In this document: in pieces, positions 1-10,071 of the stretch
How the letters are laid out: each line of letters begins with the position of its first letter
Numbering within the stretch: the first letter of the stretch is position 1
Source: Loripinus fragilis
Lineage: Eukaryota; Mollusca; Bivalvia; Lucinida; Lucinidae
Length of the DNA stretch: 64,000 bases
NCBI GenBank assembly: GCA_964019695.1
Contig: OZ026517.1
Span: forward strand, 51,453,672 to 51,517,671
Direction of reading: 5' to 3'
Translations under genes and position numbers: made by a program
The notes under the pieces: model-generated
What the model was told of the DNA's origin: nothing
Databases searched by the model: none
What the model saw: only the letters and a program-made list of their open reading frames with translations

Positions 1-260
1 AGCAGTTGTCTAAAAGAAGATTTTTTAAGTTTTTCCTTTTGGTTGTCATGGCAACCAGAATCCTGCATGGACTGGAAAACTTGTAGCAACTTTGAAAGAT
101 GATCACCCAAGGATCATCCCTGTGAAGTTTGGTGAAATTCTATCATGTGGTTTAGAAGCTGTTGTTTAAAGAAATTGTTGACAGACGACTGACAAATGAC
201 AGACTGCAGACATCCTAGATCACAAAAGCTCACCTTGAGCCTATGGCTCAGATTAGCTAA
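1..260 (+). mobile_element. Helitron-like element, 3' part (type E3)
   Basis: The stretch ends in a hairpin at about 227-259 (AGCTCACCTTGAGCC, then GGCTCAGATTAGCTAA), the same end seen on ten other elements in the window. The body (GTCATGGCAACCAGA, AAATTTGRTG words) resembles 61840-62171. Its 5' end lies outside the window. Calling it Helitron-like rests on the terminal hairpin followed by CTAA; no Rep/helicase sequence is present. Confidence 0.55.
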
Positions 261-366
261 AAAGGAATTATAGAAAAGAAACATTTTGACCAAATTGATG
301 TTATTTTGAATTTTAGAAATTATATATAAATTGAAACAGTTGAGCCTTCTAGTATGATTACAATAC

Positions 367-548
367 CTGGTTGTATAATCCTCACGTCAAATATTTTCTC
401 CACGTGTCTGTTATATGCTGTGACTTGAAACACTGTTTTAGGCGTGTCCTCCACACATGATATGTTGATAGGTACAACGTCCTCGGAGACCCGCTCCCAC
501 TGCATGTAATCCCCACTGCCATGGACCCGGAATATTTCTGCCCACAAT
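367..548 (-). CDS. sif: Internal exon of a still life/TIAM-type Rac guanine exchange factor (WH1-like region)
   Basis: On the minus strand a pyrimidine-rich acceptor (GTATCTTTTCAG) precedes 548, and a donor (CCAG|GTATTG) follows 367. The 182-bp exon starts with the third base of a codon and ends with the first base of one. It encodes about 60 residues beginning LWAEIFRVHGSG, then MQWERVSEDVVPINISC, VFQVTAYN and KIFDVRIIQPG. The order WAE-F, VSED-VP-N, TAYN, DVR--QPG matches my memory of the N-terminal WH1-like segment of Drosophila still life, a Rac activator acting at synapses and the membrane-actin interface. The DH, PH and PDZ parts would lie on later exons left of this window, and the start codon on an exon to the right. 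The open frame runs on to 320 and 628, but those extensions read through intron. The name is from memory, without alignment; exon status is surer than the name. Confidence 0.65.
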
Positions 549-662
549 CTGAAAAGATACCAAACTAACGTTATTAGACCTACAAGGTCAGGTTTTCTCG
601 CATCGAGGCCCATATCAGCCTCTGACATTGTTACTTGGTTGACTTCAATAATGCTAAATTAA

Positions 663-865
663 ACTGTGCATGCTGGGTAATTTTTCATGCTTTTGTTGTC
701 ATTGGCTGACTTTTTTCAAATTTAACTTTTTCAAGAAACTGAACACTGAGTTTCAAACGGTTTGGATCCAGATCAGGACTGACAATCTGTCGGTCCTGAT
801 CTGGGTCCAAACTGTTTGCAACGGTTATCAGCAGACAACAAAAGTCACCACTAGCATGGAAAAAG
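663..865. mobile_element. C-family foldback MITE flanked by TTAA
   Basis: TTAA occurs at 659-662 and 866-869. The left end carries the family word GCATGCTGGGTAATTTTTC; the right end carries CAGACAACAAAAGTC and CTAGCATGG. The centre is an inverted pair, GATCAGGACTGACA and TGTCGGTCCTGATC, followed by GGGTCCAAACTGTTTGC. TTAA target sites point to a piggyBac- or Kolobok-type transposase; no transposase is present. Confidence 0.7.
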
Positions 866-877
866 TTAAGCCTATTA

Positions 878-1050
878 GGGAGCGCAGTGGCTCTGCGCTT
901 GACTGAAAACCGAGGGGCCGCGGGTTCGAGCCTCACTGGCGTCACTGCGTTGCGTCCTTGAGCAAGGCACATTAATCCTAGCTTAATACTTGTTCAACCC
1001 AGGAAGACCAGTCCTTACCTGATGGGACGTAAATAATCAAATCAAACAAA
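878..1050 (+). mobile_element. V-SINE (tRNA-derived SINE), plus strand
   Basis: The tRNA-like head GGGAGCGCAGTGGCTC holds a degenerate A box, and CGGGTTCGAGCC is a good B box. The centre has the V-domain word GTCCTTGAGCAAGGCAC, and the tail ends AATAATCAAATCAAACAAA. This is the only plus-strand copy; the other SINE copies here lie on the minus strand. No clear target duplication is seen. Confidence 0.75.
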
Positions 1051-1458
1051 CTAAAGGTTTTGGCATGTGGTGGGATGGGGGGGCATCTACTTCCTTAGAA
1101 AATGCAGATGAGAAGCCTTTACGGCGAGAACTATTGTCTGCACCAGGATTCCGGTCAACCTCCACCAAATGTGACAAATTGGACTTGAAATTAATGGATG
1201 CTTGCATTTCCCAAGAGACCGGGGAAGGTCCTTAAAGAAGTCTCACTCAACAAGTGAAGCCAATATTTGTTAAGCTATAACCTGAATAATTACAGGACAT
1301 GTTTTTAAAGGCTTTCACTTTGAACTATCAGCAGTTTGAATTAGAAGAAGATAGTCTATAAATAATGTATAACCAAAGACATTGTTTATTTTCCTTATTT
1401 GCAATCAAAATATCTGAGCCAGCACACAAGATTTTGGAACTTATCACACATGCATATT
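1051..1458. other. No feature recognised
   Basis: Mixed-composition sequence with a short G run near 1076-1083. The words TGAGCCAGCACACAAGATTT near 1416 recur at 56114 and suggest a decayed B-like fragment. No open frame of note. Confidence 0.3.
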
Positions 1459-1692
1459 AGCTGTGATGTGAGAAAACCTGCTTTTGGTGGTTGCGAACAA
1501 CGATGGTGCAGACCAGCCTGCACATCCATGCAGTCTGATCAGCACCTTTGTTAATCGCTTATTGATAAGTATCATATCTGGACTTGCTACCCTGAAATTT
1601 CAAGTTTCTAGCTAGTCTCTGTAGTTGAGCAGGCTAGTTTGAATCTGACTGTCAGAAACCCCGAAGACAGGTTTTCTCGCGTCAAGGCCTAT
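1459..1692 (+). mobile_element. A-family foldback MITE
   Basis: Shows the whole A-family series: GAGAAAACCTG, GCGAACAAC, GCAGACCAGCCTGC, GCAGTCTGATCAGCACC, TAGCTAGTCTCTGTAG, CCCCGAAGACAGG and TTCTCGCGTCAAGGCC. The left terminus is decayed relative to the right. Confidence 0.65.
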
Positions 1693-1835
1693 ATATCACT
1701 ATTAAGCGTGTGCACAGCTACCAAGTGGGGTAAGAGGCCTAAATTTTGTGATGATTATGTCAACTACGGTATATAAAATTCCCAGTTGATTTGCAGCACA
1801 CAGTTTTCACAAGTTTGACAAGTAGGGGTATCATT

Positions 1836-1897
1836 ATTTCAAAGAGAGCTATTTAATTATGATGTCATTTCAAAGTGGGCTGTTTAATTATGATGTC
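1836..1897. repeat. Two-unit direct repeat of 31 bp
   Basis: ATTTCAAAGAGAGCTATTT... and ATTTCAAAGTGGGCTGTTT... are followed by the same AATTATGATGTC. The units are adjacent, with three mismatches. Confidence 0.7.
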
Positions 1898-2115
1898 ATC
1901 AAGAACACGGCCTTTGGCTCTCCTTTTGAGGTTTCAAAAGTGGGCCTCATTCATTTCAAGATTTTTCGCTCCAAATGATAGTTATTGAAGCATATAAAGG
2001 ATGAGAGTCTAGCTAATTTGCATACAGTTAATTTAAAGGCTCTTTTAGTGGCCTTTGACAGATGGTTTAACGCTAAGTTTGGTCTCCTGAGATTTGCAAA
2101 GAACATTTCATTTAA

Positions 2116-2322
2116 CCCTTTAAAAGCCCCAATCATGACTGCAGCAGACGACAATTTTTTTACATCTTTCCTAGTTTCCCACAAAAATAAGGTATGATAT
2201 TTCATGAGAATCGTCTGCCAGCAGACGATTCTCATGAAACTTCATGCCTTATTTGTAATTTTTGAAAAAGCACCAAAATTTGAAATTGTTGTCTGCTGCA
2301 AATATAGGTGGAGCTTTATGGG
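2116..2322. mobile_element. Foldback MITE flanked by TTAA
   Basis: TTAA lies at 2112-2115 and 2323-2326. The arms include GCAGCAGACGACAATTT (left) and AAATTGTTGTCTGCTGC (right), then GGTATGATATTTCATGAGAA against TTCTCATGAAACTTCATGCC. The centre is the palindrome TCGTCTGCCAGCAGACGA. Almost the whole element can fold into one hairpin. Its termini CCCTTTAAA/TTTATGGG link it to the D family. Confidence 0.75.
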
Positions 2323-2482
2323 TTAAACCTCTTCTTTGCTTCTCATTGGGGTGCTGTGTCTGTTGAAAAAGACTGGGATGCTGTGTCTGTTGAAAAAGAA
2401 GTCAAGTACTTGATGATTGAACTTTGGTCACATTTTGAAAATTACCAGGTCATCCTCCAAGGTTTTCAATTTTAAGTTCAAT

Positions 2483-2960
2483 CAAGAGAGATAATTAAAA
2501 CAGGAAGCAAGGGAGAGCAGCCATACCTGCACCCGACACACGGTCTTGACCTGATATGCATGCCTACCAAATATCATCAAAATATCTCAAAGGGTATAAG
2601 AAGAGCGCACACGCTTTCCCCTTTAAAGCTTATTCAAGGGAGATAACTCAAACATGAAGCAAATTAGAGCAACCATGCATGTATTGGACACACCATCTTG
2701 ACCTGGTATGCATGCCTATCAAGTATCATCAAAATATTTCAAAGGGTATAGAGTTATTGAGCGCACAAGCTTCCCCCTTTAAAAGTCATTTAAGGAAGAT
2801 AATTCAAACAGCAAACAAGGGAGAGCAGCCATTCCTGCATATGCCTACAAAATATTATCAAAATATCTCAAAGGGTATAAAAGTTATTGAGCCCACAAGC
2901 TTTCGTCTATGGACGGATTGATAGATGGACAGACAGACTTCCGTCGGTCTGTCCGTCCTG
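2483..2960 (+). repeat. Tandem-core element, type L (three units)
   Basis: About three units of 120-160 bp share AGGGAGATAACTCAAACA, GAGAGCAGCCATNCCTGCA, GCATGCCTACCAAATATCAT and ATCTCAAAGGGTATA. The array ends in GGACGG-type words and a hairpin (GGACAGACAGAC with GTCGGTCTGTCC, about 2927-2957). Related units lie at 16261-16400 and 17466-17790. It looks like the core of a Helitron-like element. Confidence 0.6.
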
Positions 2961-3158
2961 CTGAACTCATTGCTATTTCCCCCAAACCTTGTTAATACCA
3001 TACTCAGTGACTGAGCCATAGAAAGAATAAGTAAACAAATGCACAATAACTTTGAACCATAAATCCTCATAAATCCATGTTTCACTTCTATGAATAGACA
3101 AAATATGGAAAATGTTCAAAACTTTTGAACACCAGATATCTGATAAAAGTTCTTAGCA

Positions 3159-3201
3159 AACAGTGAAGACCAAGATCAGTCTGATATTGGTCTTCACTGT
3201 T
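3159..3201. repeat. Hairpin AACAGTGAAGACC...GGTCTTCACTGTT
   Basis: A 43-nt inverted repeat around AGATCAGTCTGATAT. The inner words resemble the cores of the D and DD families, so it is probably the surviving centre of a decayed MITE. Confidence 0.6.
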
Positions 3202-3600
3202 GACAATTCAGAAAACTTTTTGTAAATGAAAGACGTAAAAAACAAAACAATGAGTTGATAAAGTAAGAATTTTCCCCCTAAATTTAGAACCTTTACTTTA
3301 TCATAAGTCCAGAATCCTGCAAATGGGAGCTATAAAAACGTCTGAAGCAAACTTCAATAACAGAAGCTCCTGCCTTGGGATTTATTATACCATTACTGTC
3401 TAGTTATTATCCAGAATGGAACAGAAATTCCAGTACTGGTGTTACACTTCCTTTCATTTGTTTCAAAATCCTTAAACGATACCATTTATCATGAGATTAA
3501 ACCCAAACATAATCAATAACCAAGCACCATCAACAATGAGAACGTGTTTTAGGAGAAAATCACACTTCAATAGTTATGCAGACCAGCTTTTGCAAGAAAA
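3202..3600. other. No feature recognised
   Basis: AT-rich sequence without inverted repeats or family words that I could see; possibly single-copy. Confidence 0.3.
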
Positions 3601-3990
3601 AGCATGATAGATTTGTGTGTTTCTCTTGACATTTCACTGGACAGCAGTGAGTTCCTCTTGACATTTCATTAGGAACAAAATTTCACTTAACAGCTGTGAC
3701 TTTCTCTTGACATTTGTAGGAACAAGATTTCACTGGACAGCAGTGAGTTCCTCTTGACATTTTGTTAGGAACAAAATTTCACTTAACAGCTGTGGCTTTC
3801 TCTTGACAATTGTTAGGAACATTACACTAAACAGCCGTGAGTTTCTCTTGACATTAGTTAGGAACAACATTTCACTGAACATTTCTCTTGACATTTGTAA
3901 GGAATATAACATTTCACTGTACATTTCTCGACATTTGTTAGGAACAACATTTCAAGGGACAGCTGTGAATTTCACTGGACATTTATTAGG
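3601..3990. repeat. Local tandem array K, unit about 45-65 bp
   Basis: About seven units built on CTCTTGACATTTGTTAGGAACAAAATTTCACT and CAGCTGTGA; spacing shortens towards the right. No copies seen elsewhere in the window. Confidence 0.75.
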
Positions 3991-4011
3991 TTTTGACTGT
4001 TGTTCTATGAA

Positions 4012-5495
4012 CTCAATAGATTAAAACCAAACATCCATGGACACCATGCTGGTCAACCTAAAAGTCCACCAAACAGAAATGGGTTTAAGAACTTTTAAGT
4101 TAGAACCAAATATATGTGGACACCAAGCTGGCAAGCCATCATCAGTCCAGAAATGGGGTTATGAACTATTTAGTTAAAACCGAAAAAGAAAAATCTGTGG
4201 ACACCTAGCTGGTATTAACCATCAACAGTCCTCCAAACAGAAATGGGTTATTAACTTTTAAGCTAAAACCAAATATATGTGGACACATAGCTGGTAAACC
4301 AACATCAATACACCAAACAGTCACAGGATTATAAACTTTTAAGTTTAAACAAAGTATTTGTGGACACCAAGCTAGTAAACAATAATCAGTCCAGCAAACA
4401 AAATTGGGTCTATAAACTTTTAAATTAAAACCAAATATTATGTGGACACCAGCTTGTTAACCATCATCAGTCCACCAAACAGAATCGCTTTGTTTGTATT
4501 CCTGGTGTCTAATGATTGTTGTGTGGCTCTTCCTAGCAGAGCCATGGGTTTGGCTGCAGTTTGTGATTGTGTTATTTCCTGATCATACTTACTTACTATT
4601 TTATTAACTCTTAAGTTAAAACCAAATATCTGTGGACACATTGCTTGTTAACAATCATCAGTCAACGAAACAGAAATAGGTTTATGCACTTTTAAGTTAA
4701 ACCCAAATATCTGTGGACACCAAGCTGTTTAACAATCATCAGTCCACTAAACAGAAATGGGTTTATGAACTTTAAAGTTAAAACCAAAAAAAAAAAAAAC
4801 CTAGCTGGTAAACCAACAGTCCAGCAAAATAGAATTGGGTTTATGAAAGTTTAAGTTAAAACCAAACATCTGTGGACACCGAGGTGGTCAACAAAAAGTC
4901 CACCAAACAGAAATGGGTCTATGAACCCTAAAGTTAAAGCCAAAAAAATATGTGGACACCTAGCTGGTATCCTTCAAACAGAAATGAGTTTATGAATTTT
5001 TAAGTTAAAACCAAATATATGTGGACACCAAGCTGGCAAGCCATCATCAGTCCACTAAACAAAGATGGGGTTATGAACTTTTAAATTAAAACCAGATATA
5101 TGTTGACACCAAGCTGGTAAACAATCATCAGTCCACTAAACAGAAATGGTGTTATGAACTTTAAAGTTTAAACCCCAAAAACCTAGCTGGTAAACCAACA
5201 GTCCAGCAAACAGAGTTTGGTTTATGGAAATTTAAGTTAAAACCAAACATCCATGGTCATCGAGGTGGTCAACCAAAATCTCCACCAAATAGAAAAGGTT
5301 TTATGAATTTTGAAGTTAAAACCAAATATATATGGACAACTAGCTGGTCAACCATTAACAGTCCTTAAAGCATAAATAGGTTAATGAACTTTAAACTAAA
5401 ACCAAATATCTGTGGATACCTCTAACTGGTAAAACAAACAGTCAGTCAACCAAACAGAAATGGATTTATGAACTTTTAAGTTAAAGCTAAATATC
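4012..5495. repeat. Satellite-like tandem array I, unit about 80 bp, about 17 units
   Basis: Each unit reads TTAAGTTAAAACCAAATAT, TGTGGACACC, AGCTGGTAAACC, CATCAGTCCACCAAACAGAAATGGGTTTATGAAC, with 70-90 bp between repeats. Units differ by substitutions and small deletions, so the array is not newly made. The period shows no reading frame. It is interrupted by a J element at 4484-4604. Confidence 0.85.
4484..4604 (+). mobile_element. J-family repeat inside array I
   Basis: Words CCTGGTGTCTAATGATTGTTG, GGCTCTTCCTAGCAGAGCCA and TGTGATTGTGTTATTTCCTG recur at 44887-45015 (same strand) and 59812-59938 (opposite strand). It replaces array sequence here, so it inserted after the array formed. Class unknown. 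Confidence 0.55.
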
Positions 5496-5589
5496 AGACC
5501 GAGCATATGCACAGGATGATCTGTGTCTTGGTTGTTGGCATGTGACAATATCAGGTTTCTGGTATTGTAGCCATATAATAATATTGAGA

Positions 5590-5815
5590 CAGTGCATGAG
5601 ATTTCCAATAATGTGGTATGTATGACCAGCAAAGCCTCAGATCAGCCTGCGCATAAGCGCAGTCTGATCAGAGCCTTTGCTAGTCGCTTGAGTATTCTAT
5701 GATTGTTAAGCTACTGACTGAACATCATTTGGAGTTTCTAAGCTTAAAAGGGGGCTGCACAGGCTTGTCTGAGTTTACACAAGTCAAAATGCCACATTGT
5801 TGGAAATCTCATCAG
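5590..5815 (+). mobile_element. B-family foldback MITE, ends trimmed
   Basis: Left CATGAGATTTCCAATAATGTGG pairs with right CCACATTGTTGGAAATCTCAT. Inside lies the hairpin GCAAAGCCTCAGATCAGCCTGCGC / GCGCAGTCTGATCAGAGCCTTTGC, and the fixed words CTGACTGAACATCATTTGG and AAGCTTAAAAGG. The terminal GAGCCGCGG part is missing. Confidence 0.7.
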
Positions 5816-5936
5816 GAACACTAAGAGCATCTTTTGGTAATCAATCATTTTCTATAAGCAAGTGCATCTCTGATATCAGTTATGAAGACTAAAGTGTTAT
5901 AAATCAACCAGACTTTATTCCATCTCTGCTTTATAA

Positions 5937-6614
5937 CAAGAAATATCTTTAAAAAAGATATTCCGCGGCTCTCAAATACTTACAATTTTAACACAATTAA
6001 GTGACGAAATCCCCTTATACCCCATGTCTTTGCATGCTGGAAAAGGATGTTCCATCTAAAACCGGCTAATTTGGAAGTTGTGATTATGTTTCTGGTCTCT
6101 CTTTTGCCTGGTGCTCTTTTCGCTGAGCGATATGCATCTGAATCATTCCAAATTTTAGGCACTTCACCAGCAAAGGCTAGAGAACAATGTTATTAGTCCT
6201 AAAGTTTTTAAGAAAACGGGGAGATTTTGACGATAAATGCATGTACTGAAACAAACTGAAAACCCGGAAAAAACATGCCATCACATAGGCTAGATTCTGC
6301 CCGTCTCGGATCTCAACTTGGAGTTTTCAAGTCTTAAATGATTTACACTTCCACCACTCTATTTACATATTATGAATGTCTCTATTTACAGACAAATGCT
6401 GATATACCAAATCGCTTTTGTGTGGAACTAACTCCTATAGCCTTTCTATTTCCTGTGGCACCTCGCCATAGCCGGGGTCAGGGAATAAATGCATGTAGAC
6501 TCAAAAACTGATCGACTAGCTCCCAGTAAGCACGTAAAATCGGGCCACTCTCGGCCCGCCATAAAAAAAAACCATCCGAAAAGCGTTTCGCTGGCGGGCC
6601 CATAGTGGCCCGAG
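5937..6614 (+). repeat. Two-copy composite repeat AA with hairpin end
   Basis: Matches the reverse complement of 40343-40823: ATATCTTTAAAAAAGATATTC, GGCTCTCAAATACT, GCATCTGAATC, CACCAGCAA, GTCCTAA-GTTTTTAAGAAAACGG and CAGTAAGCACGTA. It ends in a foldback, CGGGCCACTCTCGGCCCGCCA against TGGCGGGCCCATAGTGGCCCG (6539-6614). This copy has about 190 extra bases near 6270-6460. Confidence 0.6.
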
Positions 6615-7017
6615 ATTTGTTCGCCTGACATACATGTAGTTAAAGAAACTAGAGCTTGTGCTTGTCATCTGCCTAAAGGAAATAGCAAAATACGCTGATA
6701 CATCGTAACATGTACAGCTGTGCAGGTAGATCTGAGTCTAAGTGTAGGATTGTGGGTTGCGGGCACATTCAAATTGTAGGAAATTATGTGCCATTATTTA
6801 CATTAAATATACATCCCCATTATAACCTCTTTTTTAAGATGCATCTTTTTTTAAAAAGATATATCTTGGTAAGCGCTATTAATAGACATTACAGCGTGGG
6901 TTTTTGGCTGTCTATTTATAACGCACCATAACTATTTATAACTATAATCGTGTAACACATTTGATATGGGAAACCGATTATGGGTTAAATAAAAATACAA
7001 AGATTTGCTTTATATAA
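6615..7017. other. No feature recognised
   Basis: AT-rich. A TTTAAGATGCATCTTTTTTTAAAAAGATATATC stretch near 6834 is a small self-complementary patch. No coding signal. Confidence 0.3.
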
Positions 7018-7397
7018 TGCTGTTAAAGTCCTATAGGATTTAGTGAATTATTTTATATTGCATTTATTTACTATGTGCAGTTGAGCAAGGCATGCAAAGA
7101 ATGGTAATAAAGCAAATTAGAAATGGTGTACAGCGGGAGTTGACCTATATTCCAGATCAATGTCCATTGTTAGGACTAGTGCACAGACTGGTTCCAGGCC
7201 ATTTACATGGAAATTTTCAAGTTAAATTGCATCTATAATAAGATCGTGTGGTCAGTCTGAGTATTAACCAATGAGGGCATAGTTGTCTAGCTGGTATGAT
7301 GAATATTACAATTTAAGAATACTTCTGATTGGCGAAAATTTGCATAAAATTTAGACTCAAAGTGATAATAGAGCGTCGGCAAGCCGCCGCAAAAAAT
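7018..7397 (+). repeat. Two-copy repeat GG, with CCAAT-type words
   Basis: Aligns by eye with the reverse complement of 37638-38010: TGTTAAAGTCCTATAGGATTTAGTG, TTGACCTATATTC, GTGCACAGACTGGTTC, CATTTACATG, GAGTATTAACCAATGAGGGCA, GATGAATATTACAATTTAAG and AATACTTCTGATTGG. It ends in a GCGTCGGCAAGCCGCCGC patch. No terminal inverted repeats seen. Confidence 0.6.
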
Positions 7398-7429
7398 CAA
7401 CAAAACAAATTTCGTCAGGAGAAAACATA

Positions 7430-7590
7430 CTTTGGTGCATGTCAACAACAAAGGCGCAAACCAGCCTGCAATTCAGAGCAGTATGATCAGCATCTTTATT
7501 ATTCGCTCCCTAAAAAGTACAGGGCCAAACTTGTCACATGCTAAAATTCAACCGTACTAGCTAGTCTCTGTAACCCAGCTGACTGGATTG
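7430..7590 (+). mobile_element. A-family MITE, left half, decayed
   Basis: CAACAACAAAGGCGCAAACCAGCCTGC, GCAGTATGATCAGCATC and CTAGCTAGTCTCTGTA follow the A order, but both ends are lost. A complete inverted A copy starts 23 bp further on. Confidence 0.55.
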
Positions 7591-7612
7591 TCTTAACTGA
7601 TCACATAGCTTT

Positions 7613-7846
7613 GGGCCTCGATGTGACAAAACCAGCCTTCAGGGTTTTCCACAAAGCGAGACTCAAACCAGTTCCCTCAGCTACAGAGACTAGCTAGAAA
7701 ATTGAAATTTCAACTGTAGCAAGTTTAGATATCCTTTCTGAAACAAGAATAACAAAGGCGCTGATCAGTCTGTACAGATGCCCAGGCTGGTCTGCACCTT
7801 TGTTGTTTGCAACACCCCGAAGGCAGGTTTTCTCACGGTGAGGCCC
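7613..7846 (-). mobile_element. A-family foldback MITE, complete
   Basis: Begins GGGCCTCGATGTGACAAAACC and ends GGTTTTCTCACGGTGAGGCCC, with the TAGCTAG and GCGCTGATCAG words in reverse order. Flanked by CTTT on the left and ATTT on the right, close to the ATTT duplication seen at other copies. Confidence 0.75.
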
Positions 7847-7944
7847 ATTTAACCCCAAAGAGACAAGCCAAAATTATAGATTAAGAATAACATATTGACA
7901 TAATAACAAGGGAGCAGTCTTATCAGCGTTCATTTAATTTTCTT

Positions 7945-8048
7945 CCTGAAAAAATCTAGTCTTAAGTGAACTTGAATACATGCAACAGACGTAAAAGCAG
8001 ACAACGTTTTCAGGACAAAAAAATATTGGCGGGATGAGGGTTAATTGG
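7945..8048 (+). mobile_element. D-family MITE, terminal half
   Basis: TGAAAAAATCTAGTCTTAAGTG, GACGTAAAAGCAGACAACG, TTTTCAGGACAAAAAAA and GGCGGGATGAGGGTTAA match the reverse-oriented left end of the full copy at 43373-43610. The other half is missing. Confidence 0.5.
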
Positions 8049-8227
8049 TCAAAAATGACAATATTTATTTCTAACCCTGACAATTATATTCAATACTGTA
8101 TTGGGGCCATCATCATTTACAGATATTGAGATTAATAAAATCTTAACAAAATCCTCTACAGCAAAGTAACATCTGTATATGAGACAGGCCACATCATTAG
8201 AAAACATATGAACTCTTTTCCACTCCC

Positions 8228-8548
8228 CACCCTCACATGCGCGGATCCAGAAATTTTGTCAGATGGGGTCCAACTTTGACGACGTTTTTGGTTTTTTTTT
8301 TTAGTTAATGAGGGGAGGGAGGATCTAAATACCACAATATCACTACAAGCGGGCCATCTTCGGTTCGCTGGTGTGCCGATGATGGCCCAACATTGAATGC
8401 TGGCTTGGTAGCTTTGCGATTTTTCAGGGGATCCAGACCAGTATTGCTAAGAAACCCTTTATTTCTGTTATTTTTCAGGGGGGGGGGACCAGATCCCCTG
8501 TCCCACCCTCTGCCCCCCATCCCCCCCCCCCCACACACACACACTCAT
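8228..8548 (+). mobile_element. S-family MITE (GGATCCAGA ends), right end eroded
   Basis: Starts at about 8236, CATGCGCGGATCCAGAAAT. GGCCCAACATTGAATGCTGGCTTGGTAGCTTTGCGATTTTTCAGGGGATCC is shared with 32423-32710 in matching order. The right side runs into C-rich and CA-rich simple sequence and the second terminus is not visible. Confidence 0.55.
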
Positions 8549-8599
8549 AACTTTTGTTGTCTTCTCCTCTTTTCTGCTTATACCCTTAGGTCACCATAA

Positions 8600-8725
8600 T
8601 TGAAACACAATATGGACCCTGATCAGACCGCTTCCATGAAAAAATCTAGTCTGAAGTGCACTTGAATATATGAAGCAGATGACATTTTCAGGACAAAAAA
8701 AATAGAGGCCGGTAAAGGTTAATGC
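8600..8725 (+). mobile_element. D-family MITE, terminal half
   Basis: ATATGGACCCTGATCAGACCGCTTCC, TCTAGTCTGAAGTGCACTTGAATATATG, TTTTCAGGACAAAAAAA and GGTAAAGGTTAATG. Same half and orientation as 7945-8048, so the two are independent insertions, not one split element. Confidence 0.5.
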
Positions 8726-8752
8726 CAAATGGAAAAAAACAAGGTTTAAATT

Positions 8753-8850
8753 AGCCTGCACATCAGCGAAGTCTGATAAGGGCTGTCAAGAAAGGGTCCA
8801 AACTGTTTGCAAGGGTGACAGAAGATACCGCTAGCGGAGAAAGAGTTAAC
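8753..8850 (+). mobile_element. C-family MITE fragment
   Basis: GGTCCAAACTGTTTGCAAGGGT, then ACCGCTAGCGGAGAAAGAGTTAA, is the right end of a C element. Its left side is replaced by CATCAGCGAAGTCTGATAAGG, a hairpin-core relic. Confidence 0.5.
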
Positions 8851-9141
8851 TTGCAGAAAACTCTTCCGAGAGGTTTTCACGTGGTGTGCCTCAGGTAAGG
8901 AAGAAACATGTTTTACAGATATTTAGGTACATTAGTAGAAAGTTACATTTAATTATCATAATCTTTGATATTTAGGAAGCTACAATCTGTACTTCTGTTC
9001 TCAAACTACAAACTCATGCTGTCACGTACATAATTATTTCATTTTTTTGCAAGTTTTGCCAAGAAAAAGCACCTGGTTTCTTCAGTTTGCCAGCAAACTG
9101 AATATCATTTAATTTGGATTTCAGAAATGATGTTCTATATA

Positions 9142-9309
9142 CAGTAAAACCTGTCTTAAGCGGCCATTCAAAAATAGACATGAACAAAGATCTTAATGAC
9201 AAATGGTAGCTTAATGTAGGTCGAAAGTATTGCAGAATGCTCCGATAATCGGTCTTGAAAACTAAATTTTGGTCTTTTTGAGAGTGGCCGCTTATGAGAG
9301 GTTTTACTG
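9142..9309. mobile_element. R-family mariner-type MITE, complete
   Basis: TA lies at both boundaries (9140-9141 and 9310-9311). Termini are CAGTAAAACCTGTCTTAAGC and GCTTATGAGAGGTTTTACTG. Internal GAATGCTCCGATAATCGGTCTTGAAAAC is a shortened form of the core seen at 43676-43883. TA duplication with CAGT ends fits the Tc1/mariner superfamily; no transposase is present. Confidence 0.8.
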
Positions 9310-9311
9310 TA

Positions 9312-10071
9312 GTATCAAAGTGTCCCTTTGTAACATCTTTGAAAAGGGGAACCGAGGACAAAATCTAAGACGACCTAATAAAGATGTACATATTTAGTAG
9401 GATCTATGCTAATTCCTTGTAAATAAGATAATTGCTCAAAATGTCTTGTCAAATGGAATGGTCACAAAATTGGCTGCTAAGTATGGCAGATTATTATCTC
9501 CCCCCCATTCTAAGAGCTATGGCCCAACAACACTGGAGTATTGTTGACTGGTAATTAAACCTCAACTCAAAAAATATTCTTCAACTAACCTTCTTGGGAT
9601 AATTCTCAGCCTAGGTCTCGAGGCACGATAGCTGATAGCCAGCTGCCGATGTATGCCCTTTCTGACATGCCTTGAGATTTGATCAGTTCCTTTATTCACA
9701 CTTGAATCATCTAACTGTTGCTCCATAAAATGTGAGTTACATTCCACTAACACAACTGCAGATATGATTGCTGATCAGGATCTGTAACTGTCCATATCTA
9801 AATGTAACAGTCGTGTACACACTACATGACCACATAGGACCTCATGACGAAGAAACAACTAGGAATGAACCTCACTTTTCTAAGGTTTATTGTTTTATAC
9901 AAACAATGTGCCGCCAGCCCCGAGCGTTCCTTTTTTGGTGAACACATTTCATAGCTTCCATTGTTTTCCTAAATATTTGTACAGATAGGCCCTTTCTGAC
10001 CATAGTTAAAATAATTAAAATCCATTCTAACACTACACTTTATGTGTCTTATCAGGTAGTGAAGTTTAAAT
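9312..10071. other. No feature recognised
   Basis: AT-rich sequence, possibly single-copy. The 63-codon minus-strand frame at 9562-9753 has no domain character. Confidence 0.3.

Noticed and set aside
685..972. 95-codon minus-strand frame as a gene
   Set aside because: It spans a C MITE and the head of a SINE; both are explained as mobile elements.
3601..5495. CRISPR-like regular repeats
   Set aside because: Repeats are long, contiguous and diverged with no unique spacers, and the DNA is clearly animal.
8470..8548. C-rich tract as a G-quadruplex promoter
   Set aside because: It is the worn inside and end of an S element running into a CA repeat; no gene nearby.
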